Both the position numbers and the translations under genes were made by a program. Positions 9,791-20,304 of a DNA stretch of 64,000 bases are shown here, in pieces. Origin of the DNA: Parietichytrium sp. I65-24A (lineage: Eukaryota > Sar > Bigyra > Thraustochytrida > Thraustochytriidae); contig BLSF01000009.1 in NCBI GenBank assembly GCA_012862575.1, positions 248,001 through 312,000 of the forward strand, read 5' to 3'. The notes beneath the pieces were generated by a model. It did not search any database, was not told the DNA's origin, and saw only the letters and a program-made list of their open reading frames with translations. Each line of letters begins with the position of its first letter. Position 1 is the first letter of the stretch.

Positions 9791-12040
9791 ATGCTCACGC
9801 TGCCCACAATCCGGCCCGTGGGCAGGGCGCATGCAGGCGCTGAGCTAGCCGTGCCGAGTGCTGATGGAGCTTTGTTTAAGGTTGCTCCGCCCCGCAAAGA
9901 GGCGCGGCTGACAGAGCAGGCACTAGCTGATGCGCGGGAAAGGCGGATGCAAGAGTTTCTCGCAGGCTGCGAGAAGAACATCAGGGACAAGAAGCGCTTG
10001 ACAGGACCCAATCGGGGCGGCGAGAGTGAACGTTTGTCGAGAAACAGATCAACTGAAGCACCAGACCAGTCCCCCAAAGAGTCCTCGCACCCAGCTACAA
10101 TTACTTTCGTCGCAGACTTGGAAAGCCGCCTTGTCTCGCAGACGGAGTCTCTCCGCGATGTGTCGGATGGGGCACTGGAGTATCAGTTCGAGAAGTGTTG
10201 CGAACTTGCCGGCCAGCATCCACGCGCTGCACTGAGACTGCAAGCAATTGCATTCATACTAAATACAATCTGGATTCTTGGAGAGAGGGTGGAAGCACTA
10301 GTGGACCGTTGCAAAGTTTTTCATGAAATACTCCTTCCTCTTTGCGAATCTGGGCGAGTTCCGTGTCGAGCTTCAGATCCAACGTTTCGGTGGCCGATTG
10401 CTTCTCTTCGGCGAGCGGCGTTGCTCGTCGTCGCTCGTCTGATCAGCATCTCGAATGGACCAGAAGACTTTCTTAGACGGCAGCTTGTAAAGGACGGTGT
10501 GTGGTTGGCAATGGCGTCCCTTATTGTTTTCCCTTCGAGGCAATCTACTCAATTGCTCGCCAACAGGTACAGGGCGGTGGACCTCGGAACGAGAAAACGT
10601 GCCCAAATTATACTACAGAGCTGCCCAACCGAAGAAGAGCTCGTCGTGTCTATCGCGATGGCGAAGAAGAGCAAGGACAAATCCATAGTTGAGTGCTTGG
10701 CGCGTGAACGAATAAGAAGAGAGAATCGCCGAGAGCTCCGTGCGCTTCATCATAACAACGCAAAAGTGTGTCAAAAAGTTCAACTAGACCAGAGTGAAAG
10801 GCTGCAACATAGACTTCTCGCAGTCGATCTAGAGGCTAAAGAATTGAGCTTAGTCAGAACTCATCGTCTGAATGGAAATGAACTCGAAGCTGCACAAGAG
10901 TTTAGCGGATTGGAAATAAGAGCAGGAATTCCTAGAGAGGATTGCTCAATAATAAGACTCTCGGAAGAGCTCTTGCCTGACGACACGGAGGAGGAGCTGT
11001 ACGGCGAACGTGCAGAGGAGGGAGCCGGCACCAAGACTTCTGTTCCTACACCTCGACAAGTAGGAGCAGACATGCAAAGAAATGGTCCGAAAGCCTCCTC
11101 AAGAGCAACCGTAACCAGGGTGGAGGAGAACGCAAAAGCATCTCGTCTCGCGGCAGATGTTCTCGAATTTATTGTTGCTAGACTGGAGGCAAATGAGGCT
11201 GTCACGCGAATTCTTCATGAGGACATTTTTGCAGCAACATTGATACAAGTGGACGCAAATGAAGAAATGCGCATGATTCAGCAGAAACACATTCGTACAC
11301 TCTCTGAGATGGAGCATGAAGACAAGTTGTCCAGAGACTTGCGCGAACTTTGCAAATCAAGGCTAGAGGAGGAACGGCGAGGCATGATGTCTGAGGATAA
11401 GGAAGCAATCCGCAAAGCGCTGAAAAAGCTTTCAAGCCCAGAGCGAAGAGCGTACAACCTTGCGGAAGAGGAGTACAGAAGAAAGTGTCAGGCAAGAGAA
11501 GGGAAGAAAACAGACCCCTCCCTTGAGCGGGAAAGACTTCACATGCAGACAGAAGATCGCCTCGCTCGGCGAATCCGTAAAGCAGACAAAAAAGCGCTTG
11601 AACCACAAGCGGAGTACCCGGATTATATTGCGGAAGACGAGGGAGAAATGGAATACGATGCAGCATGGAACACGACGCAAGCATACGGGGACTGGCAGGC
11701 ATATGAGGGCTACTATGATGAAAACTATGGATATGGAGACGAGTACCAATATCATTATCAGGATCAAAACGAAGCCTACGAGCAGACCTACAACTATGAT
11801 GAGTATTCCTCAGACTACATTCAGGGGCAGCAGCAGCAATGGTCAGGAGTGCAGGAAGGGGGCGAAAACACCGCTTATGGACACGAGACGCAATCATATG
11901 AGTATGTAGCAGACTATGGAACGAGCGAAACCTACTGGGGCGAGCAATACGTAAACACTGAGAGCGGTGCTACCTATTATAACGCTGAATATTATCAGAC
12001 GTGGGACGAGCAAAACGTCAACGAGTTCCAGTCTGAGTAA
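9791..12040 (+). CDS. Hypothetical protein with helical core and Tyr-rich low-complexity tail
   Basis: I do not recognise this 749-residue protein. It starts at an ATG at 9791 and is one exon. Residues about 120-300 look like a hydrophobic, helical, armadillo-like segment (for example LRLQAIAFILNTIWILGE). Residues about 300-600 are highly charged and probably coiled coil. The last 125 or so residues are acidic low-complexity sequence unusually rich in Tyr, Asp, Glu and Gln, including QGQQQQW, of the kind found in phase-separating proteins. There is no signal peptide or membrane span. Its stop codon lies 48 nt from that of the Sfi1-like gene on the other strand, so the mature transcripts probably overlap. 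Confidence 0.75.
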   Translation: MLTLPTIRPVGRAHAGAELAVPSADGALFKVAPPRKEARLTEQALADARERRMQEFLAGCEKNIRDKKRLTGPNRGGESERLSRNRSTEAPDQSPKESSHPATITFVADLESRLVSQTESLRDVSDGALEYQFEKCCELAGQHPRAALRLQAIAFILNTIWILGERVEALVDRCKVFHEILLPLCESGRVPCRASDPTFRWPIASLRRAALLVVARLISISNGPEDFLRRQLVKDGVWLAMASLIVFPSRQSTQLLANRYRAVDLGTRKRAQIILQSCPTEEELVVSIAMAKKSKDKSIVECLARERIRRENRRELRALHHNNAKVCQKVQLDQSERLQHRLLAVDLEAKELSLVRTHRLNGNELEAAQEFSGLEIRAGIPREDCSIIRLSEELLPDDTEEELYGERAEEGAGTKTSVPTPRQVGADMQRNGPKASSRATVTRVEENAKASRLAADVLEFIVARLEANEAVTRILHEDIFAATLIQVDANEEMRMIQQKHIRTLSEMEHEDKLSRDLRELCKSRLEEERRGMMSEDKEAIRKALKKLSSPERRAYNLAEEEYRRKCQAREGKKTDPSLERERLHMQTEDRLARRIRKADKKALEPQAEYPDYIAEDEGEMEYDAAWNTTQAYGDWQAYEGYYDENYGYGDEYQYHYQDQNEAYEQTYNYDEYSSDYIQGQQQQWSGVQEGGENTAYGHETQSYEYVADYGTSETYWGEQYVNTESGATYYNAEYYQTWDEQNVNEFQSE

Positions 12041-12088
12041 ATTGCGTACTAGTAATCTATTTTGTACAAACTTCAAAACCTTACTTCT

Positions 12089-15000
12089 TCAATCATGCCC
12101 TCCTCCAAAATCAGCGTTTCTCAGTCTTGTGCGCACGGAGTCCAGAGAAGCAAGCATTTCCCTTTGCTCACGCTCTAGCTGCCGAAGCTCTTCGGAAGGA
12201 GAGATACGATACCTCGGGTCATAAAAGTCCGTCGGGCCAGTCATGTAATCAGGCGAAAGATGAAGATCACGTCGTGAGCTTGTGCTAGGGCCGCTTCTCA
12301 TGCTCCCACTATCAAAGTAGTCCGTTCTTACATCGGCATGCGAGACAAGATTTGTCAATCCCGGTGCTTGATATTCCTGATCCAACTCTGCAACGTCATA
12401 GTTCTCTACAAGTCTTCTCACCTCAAGGTCTACCTCGACTGCCGCTTTAAGCTTTTTCTCAAGAAGATCAATCTTTTCATTGGCTTTCTTCAGCTCCTCG
12501 GAGTTGCTTTCATCGCTCTTCTTTGAATGCCGCTTGACTGCGGAGAGATATTCCTCAATCTCCCTCTGAGACTGCAGAAGCGAGACGTTCTCCTCACGTA
12601 GATGATCTCGCTCGGCAGCTACATCTTCAAGTTCAAGAGAGAGCGTCTGTCCAGTTCTCTTCCACAAAAGCATAGTCGAGATGGCTTCGCTCAATGCTGA
12701 AAGTACCGTGTTGCACATGTCCAGGTACGCATAGTCGTACTGCTCCACGCTCGAGTCAAAGTACTTGGTAGCCTGCAAGAGGCCCGCAACTCGTTCAGAT
12801 GCATCGAATATTGGAATGCAAATGAATGCTAGCACATGCCCACGCCCCCTTTCTGAAGCATAGGTTGACTCGCCGTGAGGAGAATACTCATGCTGCTGTT
12901 GCTCAGAAACAGGAAGAGAATACCTCCTTGCTGCACTTACTATGTGACTGGATGAATTGCTAACCGTCAACGTGAAGCGACTGGCTCTTGAAGTACCAAA
13001 TTGGTCTCTCACACTGTGAAGAGCGACGGTAGAGTCAATTTCAGGGCTAAAGCGAGGGTCTTGAGAAGCATTATGAACAGCAATTGGTTGGCCAGTTCGC
13101 GCTACGTAAGCAGTAAGCCCTGGACCCAGCAAAGCGTGTTCGAGACGTTTCCTGCCGTCGGAGGCATATTCACTGACCAGCTCATGACAAACCTCAAAGA
13201 TTCTGACGCTGTCCGATTGAAAAAGTTCATGAGAGCTCTGTTGGAGACTGATCTGTAGCTGGCCCCAATCCTTTGGCTCAGCTAAAGGTACAAGTGCTCC
13301 AGTGTTGTGGTGTATGTGTTGCCCTCCACTCCTGGGCCGCACAGGATGAAGCTTGCTTCGACCTCCAAGCGTGCCGTATATCGTCCTAGCAGAAGCGAGG
13401 CTAGCCGAGTCCGAAACCGGAGCGCCAGGCAAGTCCAGATTCTCAAGAAGACTTGGCTGAAATGGCAACGCGTTGCAAACCATTGTGACCATGGCTCTTC
13501 GAATCTGCTCCACAATACCTTTCTTGTCCGCGAATCGCAGAGCATCAGCGCTCTGTGCCAGAGTTGCGAGCTTCCATTGAGTGAGAGCTGGGATCAAGGC
13601 TCTGTGCCTGATCCTATTCACGTAAAGGAACAGAGTCCGAGCAGCTGTAAGCTGCATGAATTGTGCATCTCGAACTCGCCTCCAGCGATGAAAACACCTT
13701 GAGAGAGTTTGCCCGGCCCATTTCTGTAGACAAGCCGTTGCGATCACTTCATTGCGCTCGTTGCGTACAGAGCGTTGCGTGTCCATCGCGATAACATGTA
13801 GCCACGTTCTAAACGCCATAGCTTGCCCCGCAAGTCTCCATCTAATAAGAAGTGATCGAATTGCCTTCTTTCTGCGACTTACCTGTGCAACATAGCTCGC
13901 CCACGTACGCAAAGCCTTTGCCTTCAGTCTATCCTTCCAGCGGGACGCAACTAAGATTTGCGTTCGCCGTTTGCTAATGAGTTGCTGCGTCCCTGCTCTC
14001 CACATCCAAAAATATCGTGCCGCAAGTGGGCCCTGCCACGCCGCAACAAATTTTCGAGCACATTGTTGTTGCAGACGAGCATTTACTTGTCTGAGCATTT
14101 GCCTGTCGCCATAAGCGACTAAGGCGTCATACTGCGACTGCTCCAGGTGCGCACCGGAGATCGCCTGCTTCCAGGTCAGCCAAGCCCTCGAAACCTGCTT
14201 GTTCGTCAACCTACCCATTGTACGAGCAAGAAGATTGAGTCCAAACCATTTCTTGTCGGTTCGTGAAATAAAAACCCTCCAGGCGTTCCAGGCTGAGGCA
14301 AGTGCACGATAGTGCATCCGGCTTAAGCACCCCTTGAGTCGAAGCGACCTTCGCGCGGATAGCGCTGAAACTTCACGCCATGCTGTAAAACATTGTGACA
14401 TTGCTGCAGAAGCGGACCGCATCAGGAATTTGTCTAATTTGAGTCTCTGTACTTTGTGTCGCACAACCCACACGCGCCAAAGTCGAAATGCCTGCTCGAT
14501 GCGCCTAAATTTGAGGTTTAGAATGACTTTGTCCGCATACTTTTCTCGAACTTCGTTTCTGTGTTGTTGAAGAGAAATGAGTTGCTCTCCAAAAACTTTT
14601 TCCGCCCCCTTCTGATCCCACTCAAGCTGCCCTATTTTCTCTTTGAGACGGTCAATTTCCAACTTTGCACTCTCAAGTAGCTCTGAATCAGAGTGCCGGA
14701 CAAACCACGACCATTTTGCCCACGCCGCACTCAAATTTTTGCGAACGAGCCTGCCAAGGACACGGTTTGCGACTATTCTGAAGTTCTGCCTCTCGCAGAC
14801 ATTACTTGCCCAGGTGTCAAACACAATGGCAAGTGAACGGCTTCTCCATCGCTGAAGAAACTTTGAGACGGTAATTCGGTGTATGCGTGCCTCCAACGCG
14901 TATTCCTGCCACGCTGCAAAGGCTCTCGTAAGAAGCCCCTTGGAGAATCTTGCAATGACTCTGGCAGTGATTTGCTGGGAGGAGTTCATTTCCTCACGTT

Positions 15001-18000
15001 CAGCCCGAGAGTCGTTTGTGAACTCGATCCACTGGTCAAAGTAGTAGCCAAGGGAGTCGGGTATGATTTGAGCAAAGACTTTTCTAGCGCGGCGTTTCTT
15101 GTCGACGCACTCACGCGAGAAAACCTTCCAAGCAGCAAAGCATCTGAACACTGTCATTTTGGTCTTCTCCCGAAATAAAATGCCCATTTTTGCCCGTTTG
15201 GCTTGCATTTCTCGTGTGGTGCTACTCCACCCTCTGAATGCTGAGGCAAGTTTGACGTTAGCTAATTGAGCGGCATACCGTTCCATCACCGTCCGAGTGT
15301 GCTTTGACTGAGAGGTAAAATCACGCCAGGCACTGAAGGCTCGTACGGTTGTCCTGCTTTTAAAACGGGCCGCATATCTTCGTAACAAGCGCTGATTGGA
15401 GATCTTTCGTTGCGAAAACAGCTGCCACTGTCTAAAGACGTCTTTACAGGTTCTCTCATTGGACGCGCTATTGATTGTGCGTGCAAGTTTAATCAAAATT
15501 CGGTCTCGCTGGGAGAACAGCTTCTTCATCTCATTTTCAAATCGCACAGAAAGAGCAATGTGATCCTCCTTGAGCGTCTCAATTTGTTGAGCAAATTCTT
15601 GCGCTTGGTATCGAGCATAATTGTAAGACACCAGATGCCATTGTCGAAAGGCAGCGCGCTTTTTCTTGAGTTCAGAGTTCTCAAAAATTGTTACGAGGAA
15701 GCTTCTCAAAAACTTGCGACTTGCGGCATACTCGTTCCAAGAGCGAAAAAACGCTGCCATTTTTCGATTCATCCACTGAGCAGCAAATTTGCCCATGACA
15801 ACTCTCTGGTGTCGTAGAGCGATAATGTTAGTTTTGAAAGCGTGGAACACCTTTGCTAGCTGCCGATTCCGCCACATTTTGATTACTCGATCAGCATGGA
15901 CCTGCTGAGCATTCGTACAGTCCGCCGTCAATTCTTGGACCTCGCCCTCCAGCTTGACACGAAGCATATCTCTCTCGTTGGAGATATCTTCAAGTCTTTG
16001 CTTCAGAAGAGCACGCTCTTCATGGTAGACTTGAAGCTCGTCTCTAATACTTGATGCTGTCGCAGAGCGGAACTTCCCAAAAGCAAGTTGTAAATCGTAT
16101 TGACCAGACGAACGGCTGAGGCGGGTGAATAATGAGCGAAGGTATTTACGCCGGGACGCAAAATCATCCCAGCTCTGAAAGGCAAGAGAAAGCTGCCTAT
16201 TCTTCCATCGAGATGCAAAACGCGCCAGAATCGAACTTTCTCTGTTTTCTTGATCCTCTAGCCGCCCCCTCTCCTCCTTCGCCCCTTGGACGAGATGCTT
16301 CCACTGCTGAAATCTGCCGCTGAGGGTATTGGCGCACACACTTCGCCAGATTCGACCAGACTTTTGTTTGAATAAAAGCTTTTCCCTCGCGTAGTTTTTC
16401 CATGCATCGAAAGTCAGACTCAGCTGAATAGAGCGAAACCTTGCAGCCGCACGGAGAACTTTGGAACGATTTCGCCTCCTTTCAATGGTTATCTCTTGCC
16501 AAGCGAAGAAGGCCATGCTTTGCGCTCGCTTGCTTATTATTGAGAGGTGACGCGCCAGAAGCTGTTTATGTTTCCTGTGTGTGCATGCACTTGAGCGCCA
16601 CCAACCGAAGAAATAGGAAGCTCTCTCCATTCTCTTGCTTTGGACTGCACTTGCCCAGCTTCGAAAAACTAATAACAAAATGGTGCCTTGCCACTTCATG
16701 ACAGATTTAGAAGTAAGCGACCGCAGTCTTCCCTTCTCGGCTTTCAGTGTGTCTAGCGCAAGCGCAGCAGCGGCTTCGAGCCGCTGATTCGAGTCTGTAA
16801 GAAGTTCAGCTACGTTCGCCGAGAGTGAGCTTCGCCATGTGTAAAAAGCCTTTGAGAGTGAGCGGAAGAGGAAGCGCGAAACGAGACCAGACAAAACACG
16901 GCGAAGTGACATTCGCTGACCAACATAGTCCTTCCACGTATCAAACGCGGCACTTTGCGCCCTGTACCTAATCCTGGACAACAAGTGCGAAGATTTGTTC
17001 CAGGCCATCCTCCTTCTCTGGTAGGTATTCTTCCATTCCAAAAAGTGAAGAATTAAATGCCGACGTCGCATTCGTGCAACAGCAAGCTTGACAATTGTGT
17101 CTCTCCGATCTCTGGCGCTCTTCTCCTTCATCGTGAGCGCAGCAGTAGCTCGCTCTTCATCAACTCGGCGCGACCACGTATACCATGCGGTGGCCAGTTG
17201 CTTTTTCTGCAAACGCTGAACAGCCCGAAGCATGAACTTCAGCCCGGCTCTTCGAGATACATTGAGAGCCGTTTGTTGCTCTTTAAGCGTATTTGAAAGC
17301 GACACAATCTCGCCGTTGAGATGATCGCGTTCCTGATTCGTATCATCCACTACCTTCCTCATATTATCGAGAGAGGTCTTTTCTTTTGCAAGCCAGTCCG
17401 CCTTCCATTGCCTCAGCTCAGAAGTCTCAGTTTTCTCCGTATCAATCTGGGCCTCGAGTCGCTCCTTCTCTTTTTCTAATTCTTCAACGCGCTTGCGCAA
17501 AAGTTCCAGCTCCTTCTTCTCCTCGGGGCCTATCTGAGCATCATGATCGGACTCTGGCCCGTTCCCGTTTCGCGAGAGCATATGAGAACTCCACTCTAAC
17601 CTATCTTCCTCGTCAATTCCAAGCAGTTCGGCACATCGCCTCTCAGAGGCATGAAGCGCTGTTCTTAGAGATCTATTTTCTGCCACAGCCCTCGAATATG
17701 CCCTGTGTAAGCTCGCGACTGCTAATGCTGACCGCCAGTTTTGACCTAAATTAGACCCGCCCCCTCTCAGCCCATGCTCTTCCCATTCATTCGAAGCATA
17801 ATCTTCGAGCGACTCCTCCCCAGAGTCTCCAGAAAGCTCTTCAATATCGAGAGACCGCCCCCTTCGGTTTCCCCCGCCATGCGCCATGTGCCGTGAACCC
17901 TGGAATTCCCCACGGCGCGAACCATCTCTGACGCTGTTCTCGTGCATGGCGTCATAACTCTGAACACCATCGTCCAACGAGAACTTTCTTCCGGGACTCT

Positions 18001-18340
18001 GCCTTCTGGGCGAGCTTCGAGGCGAGAGCGTGGCAACTACATCGTCGCTAGCAACGCTGACCGACCCGTCCTTGAACACTCTCACTCTCGCAGCAGCCGC
18101 GGATGGAAACGACACGGAAAACGCTCTCTCCGAAGCTGCCGGCCACGAGTCCCATTCTTCCCCGTCCTCAATTTCGTCGCCTTCACCAGCAAAATTCAGG
18201 TTCCCAACGCCCCGATCACCCAATAACACACCCGGCCGGGCTCTCTCGATCGCAGATCGATTCAAACGAAGCCGGTCCAATCGAGGTTGCGTCGGAGCTT
18301 CTGCTATCGGCCCATCCTCCTTCCGTTCGCGCTCCGTCAT
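12089..18340 (-). CDS. Giant Sfi1-repeat protein with C-terminal GAF domain
   Basis: Predicted centriole/basal-body scaffold of 2,083 residues, starting at an ATG. After a low-complexity N-terminus and a coiled coil (about 270-350), about 30 repeats run from about 385 to 1585. Each has the pattern A-F-x-x-W with basic residues, spaced mostly 30-40 residues apart (AFSAWRDF, AFRGWSS, AFAAWQEY, AFRLWRVW). This is the centrin-binding repeat of Sfi1. A GAF-like domain at about 1710-1895 (GPGLTAYVARTGQPIAVHNA, then VLAFICIPIFD) follows, then a coiled coil at about 1900-1957 and a Ser-rich tail. Sfi1 arrays bind centrin and set the length of spindle-pole or basal-body structures; that role here is inferred. 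Yeast Sfi1 has no GAF domain, so this architecture is unusual. Confidence 0.85.
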   Translation of the reverse strand: MTERERKEDGPIAEAPTQPRLDRLRLNRSAIERARPGVLLGDRGVGNLNFAGEGDEIEDGEEWDSWPAASERAFSVSFPSAAAARVRVFKDGSVSVASDDVVATLSPRSSPRRQSPGRKFSLDDGVQSYDAMHENSVRDGSRRGEFQGSRHMAHGGGNRRGRSLDIEELSGDSGEESLEDYASNEWEEHGLRGGGSNLGQNWRSALAVASLHRAYSRAVAENRSLRTALHASERRCAELLGIDEEDRLEWSSHMLSRNGNGPESDHDAQIGPEEKKELELLRKRVEELEKEKERLEAQIDTEKTETSELRQWKADWLAKEKTSLDNMRKVVDDTNQERDHLNGEIVSLSNTLKEQQTALNVSRRAGLKFMLRAVQRLQKKQLATAWYTWSRRVDEERATAALTMKEKSARDRRDTIVKLAVARMRRRHLILHFLEWKNTYQRRRMAWNKSSHLLSRIRYRAQSAAFDTWKDYVGQRMSLRRVLSGLVSRFLFRSLSKAFYTWRSSLSANVAELLTDSNQRLEAAAALALDTLKAEKGRLRSLTSKSVMKWQGTILLLVFRSWASAVQSKRMERASYFFGWWRSSACTHRKHKQLLARHLSIISKRAQSMAFFAWQEITIERRRNRSKVLRAAARFRSIQLSLTFDAWKNYAREKLLFKQKSGRIWRSVCANTLSGRFQQWKHLVQGAKEERGRLEDQENRESSILARFASRWKNRQLSLAFQSWDDFASRRKYLRSLFTRLSRSSGQYDLQLAFGKFRSATASSIRDELQVYHEERALLKQRLEDISNERDMLRVKLEGEVQELTADCTNAQQVHADRVIKMWRNRQLAKVFHAFKTNIIALRHQRVVMGKFAAQWMNRKMAAFFRSWNEYAASRKFLRSFLVTIFENSELKKKRAAFRQWHLVSYNYARYQAQEFAQQIETLKEDHIALSVRFENEMKKLFSQRDRILIKLARTINSASNERTCKDVFRQWQLFSQRKISNQRLLRRYAARFKSRTTVRAFSAWRDFTSQSKHTRTVMERYAAQLANVKLASAFRGWSSTTREMQAKRAKMGILFREKTKMTVFRCFAAWKVFSRECVDKKRRARKVFAQIIPDSLGYYFDQWIEFTNDSRAEREEMNSSQQITARVIARFSKGLLTRAFAAWQEYALEARIHRITVSKFLQRWRSRSLAIVFDTWASNVCERQNFRIVANRVLGRLVRKNLSAAWAKWSWFVRHSDSELLESAKLEIDRLKEKIGQLEWDQKGAEKVFGEQLISLQQHRNEVREKYADKVILNLKFRRIEQAFRLWRVWVVRHKVQRLKLDKFLMRSASAAMSQCFTAWREVSALSARRSLRLKGCLSRMHYRALASAWNAWRVFISRTDKKWFGLNLLARTMGRLTNKQVSRAWLTWKQAISGAHLEQSQYDALVAYGDRQMLRQVNARLQQQCARKFVAAWQGPLAARYFWMWRAGTQQLISKRRTQILVASRWKDRLKAKALRTWASYVAQVSRRKKAIRSLLIRWRLAGQAMAFRTWLHVIAMDTQRSVRNERNEVIATACLQKWAGQTLSRCFHRWRRVRDAQFMQLTAARTLFLYVNRIRHRALIPALTQWKLATLAQSADALRFADKKGIVEQIRRAMVTMVCNALPFQPSLLENLDLPGAPVSDSASLASARTIYGTLGGRSKLHPVRPRSGGQHIHHNTGALVPLAEPKDWGQLQISLQQSSHELFQSDSVRIFEVCHELVSEYASDGRKRLEHALLGPGLTAYVARTGQPIAVHNASQDPRFSPEIDSTVALHSVRDQFGTSRASRFTLTVSNSSSHIVSAARRYSLPVSEQQQHEYSPHGESTYASERGRGHVLAFICIPIFDASERVAGLLQATKYFDSSVEQYDYAYLDMCNTVLSALSEAISTMLLWKRTGQTLSLELEDVAAERDHLREENVSLLQSQREIEEYLSAVKRHSKKSDESNSEELKKANEKIDLLEKKLKAAVEVDLEVRRLVENYDVAELDQEYQAPGLTNLVSHADVRTDYFDSGSMRSGPSTSSRRDLHLSPDYMTGPTDFYDPRYRISPSEELRQLEREQREMLASLDSVRTRLRNADFGGGHD

Positions 18341-18846
18341 CGTCTCCGAAACTGCTTGCTCGATCGCAATACGCCCATCCCTTCTCTCTAAGCCCCCACC
18401 AACGTACGCTATATTCTTTCGGTGGCCTGCACTTCCGCTTCCCGCTACCCGCTACTGCCTCTACTGCCTCTACACTTTGGAACAAGCTCCCACGTCTCAG
18501 ACGCGGACGCCTTGACTGCGTCTGTTTGCTGGGCGGCTATGCACGGGCGACGTTTCTCTAATATCGCTCTGAGAGATATGAGAACTGTGGGAGCTGTGAG
18601 AGCTGCGAGCCCGTTCGACAATCGTCCGCCGCAGATGACTGCTCCGAGAACGAGAGAGAGCAGCTGCTTTGCGCCTTAACCCTTTACGTTTGTGTCGCGG
18701 TTAGCGCGGGAACAAAGCGAACAAACTGATCGAAACGAGCCAAGTGTGTCAAGTGTGCCGAGAGATGCCGAGAGCATCAGAGAGATTCACTGTCAATCGA
18801 TCTCAATCAAATGTGATCAAACAAACAAATTAGATACCGGTACCCG

Positions 18847-18890
18847 AGTACTGAGTACTGAGTACCGAGTACACTCACAGTCAGTACTCG
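18847..18890. repeat. AGTACT-rich intergenic motif cluster
   Basis: Three tandem copies of GAGTACT/GAGTACC are followed by actcacagtcagtactc (18873-18889). The identical 17-mer occurs at 54658-54674, and close variants lie in other spacers of the window. Confidence 0.6.
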
Positions 18891-19123
18891 AACACGGGAG
18901 AAGTACGTCTTACAGTACCGATAGTACCGGTGGCACAGTGTACCATACTGTGATGCCAAGCATTGAACGCGTCGCATTTGACGCAAAGTGTCGATCAAGT
19001 CATTCGGGGGTGTGCTTGTGCTTTTGCCCTGTCAAACTAACTAGCAAATAAATATTTTCTCGGCGCAAAACTTCAACTCAACTTCTTGGAAAGCATAGCC
19101 TTCACAAATTGTGTTCTTTTTTA

Positions 19124-19176
19124 TTAAGTGAAGCCACGAAGTGCAGCGTAAACAAACCCTATCGGAAGGTGGGGTG
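19124..19176 (+). repeat. 53-bp dispersed repeat, copy 1
   Basis: Matches 33107-33159 in the same orientation with a single G/A difference near the right end. It begins ttaagtgaagccacgaag. Flanks are unrelated. Both copies are intergenic. Confidence 0.75.
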
Positions 19177-20304
19177 TGAGTCTTTTGAAAAGAAAACGGC
19201 TCAAAAACTAAAAGCTCATTGGCGCTTATTATTGCCACCAAACCGTCGCTCGCTACGACCCAGCTATGAACAGTTACTGGTCTAAGAGGAACCCATTTGA
19301 GGAACCTTTCGGGTGAAAGCGATGATATTTTGATATGTCATTATGTCATTTCTATATCGAATGTTATTCGTACACGCAGACCTCGCCAGAGGAACCCTGT
19401 GACAGAGAGATGCTAACTCAAGTCTTATGTATGTGTAGGTCGTAGTACTAGGGGAGTATCTTTGGCTGGCGCAATTAGTTGTTTGCGTGTGTTCGCGGGC
19501 GTGGCTCAGTTTCCATTTGATTTTTTGATTGATGTCTTTGATTGCCAACAATAGTCCATTTTCATTTTGGCAGTGAGAGCAAAGTGCTTGTCAATCAACT
19601 TGAGAAGATCAACCCATTGATCGACGACAAGCAAGCTCAGTACCCAGTACTCAGTACTTTACGCAAGATTCGGAGCTTGATTGATTGGTGAATTTTATCC
19701 AACTCACGTTCAATTCGCACTTGTTTTATTTACTTTCTGACCTGACAGTGTTCCGAGTCGAACGCGACATGGAAGGAAGAATCTCTTGCGCAAGTTGTTG
19801 GCTATTCGTGTGCAGTTTGCGCGCTACAAATGGCGGGAGGAGACAGTTAGTACTTTGAGACCAGCGGAGCCTCTGAGAGCTGGGACGGCAACGGCAACGA
19901 GATTGCGTGGAGAATTTTCGCTGCAGCGAGTTAGTTAAACGACGGTGGTGAGGGATTAGCGAGCTAGTCCAAGATTGACTCTCTCAAGGCCAAAAGTCTC
20001 GTCGTAACGCAATCCTGCTTCCACCCGATGGATCTTCGAATGGTATGGACAATTAAGACCAGGTACTCCGAGTGCGCCAAAGATCGGTTTGCGACGCATG
20101 GCGAAAATGGCTGTCACGATGTACCGGCACGAAAGTCGAAAAATCTGAATTCTGAACTCTGGTTTGCTCTACACCCACGGATACGCACAGAGCTGACCAC
20201 GTATAGCTAAGTCGATTTGCTCCATGAATAAGCCCGCAGAGTGGTGGCGTTCGGCAAACCCAAAACTGGCCTCGCGCAGTGCGTTTCGTTCATAATTGAC
20301 AAAG

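Larger units (their letters stand above)
18341..20304. other. Divergent intergenic region (about 2 kb) between Sfi1-like gene and P450
   Basis: No convincing gene. It contains an AGTACT-rich stretch at about 18847-18890 including the 17-mer actcacagtcagtactc, another at 19636-19658, and one copy of a 53-bp dispersed repeat at 19124-19176. Short open frames here have no recognisable content. Both promoters must lie inside. Confidence 0.5.
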
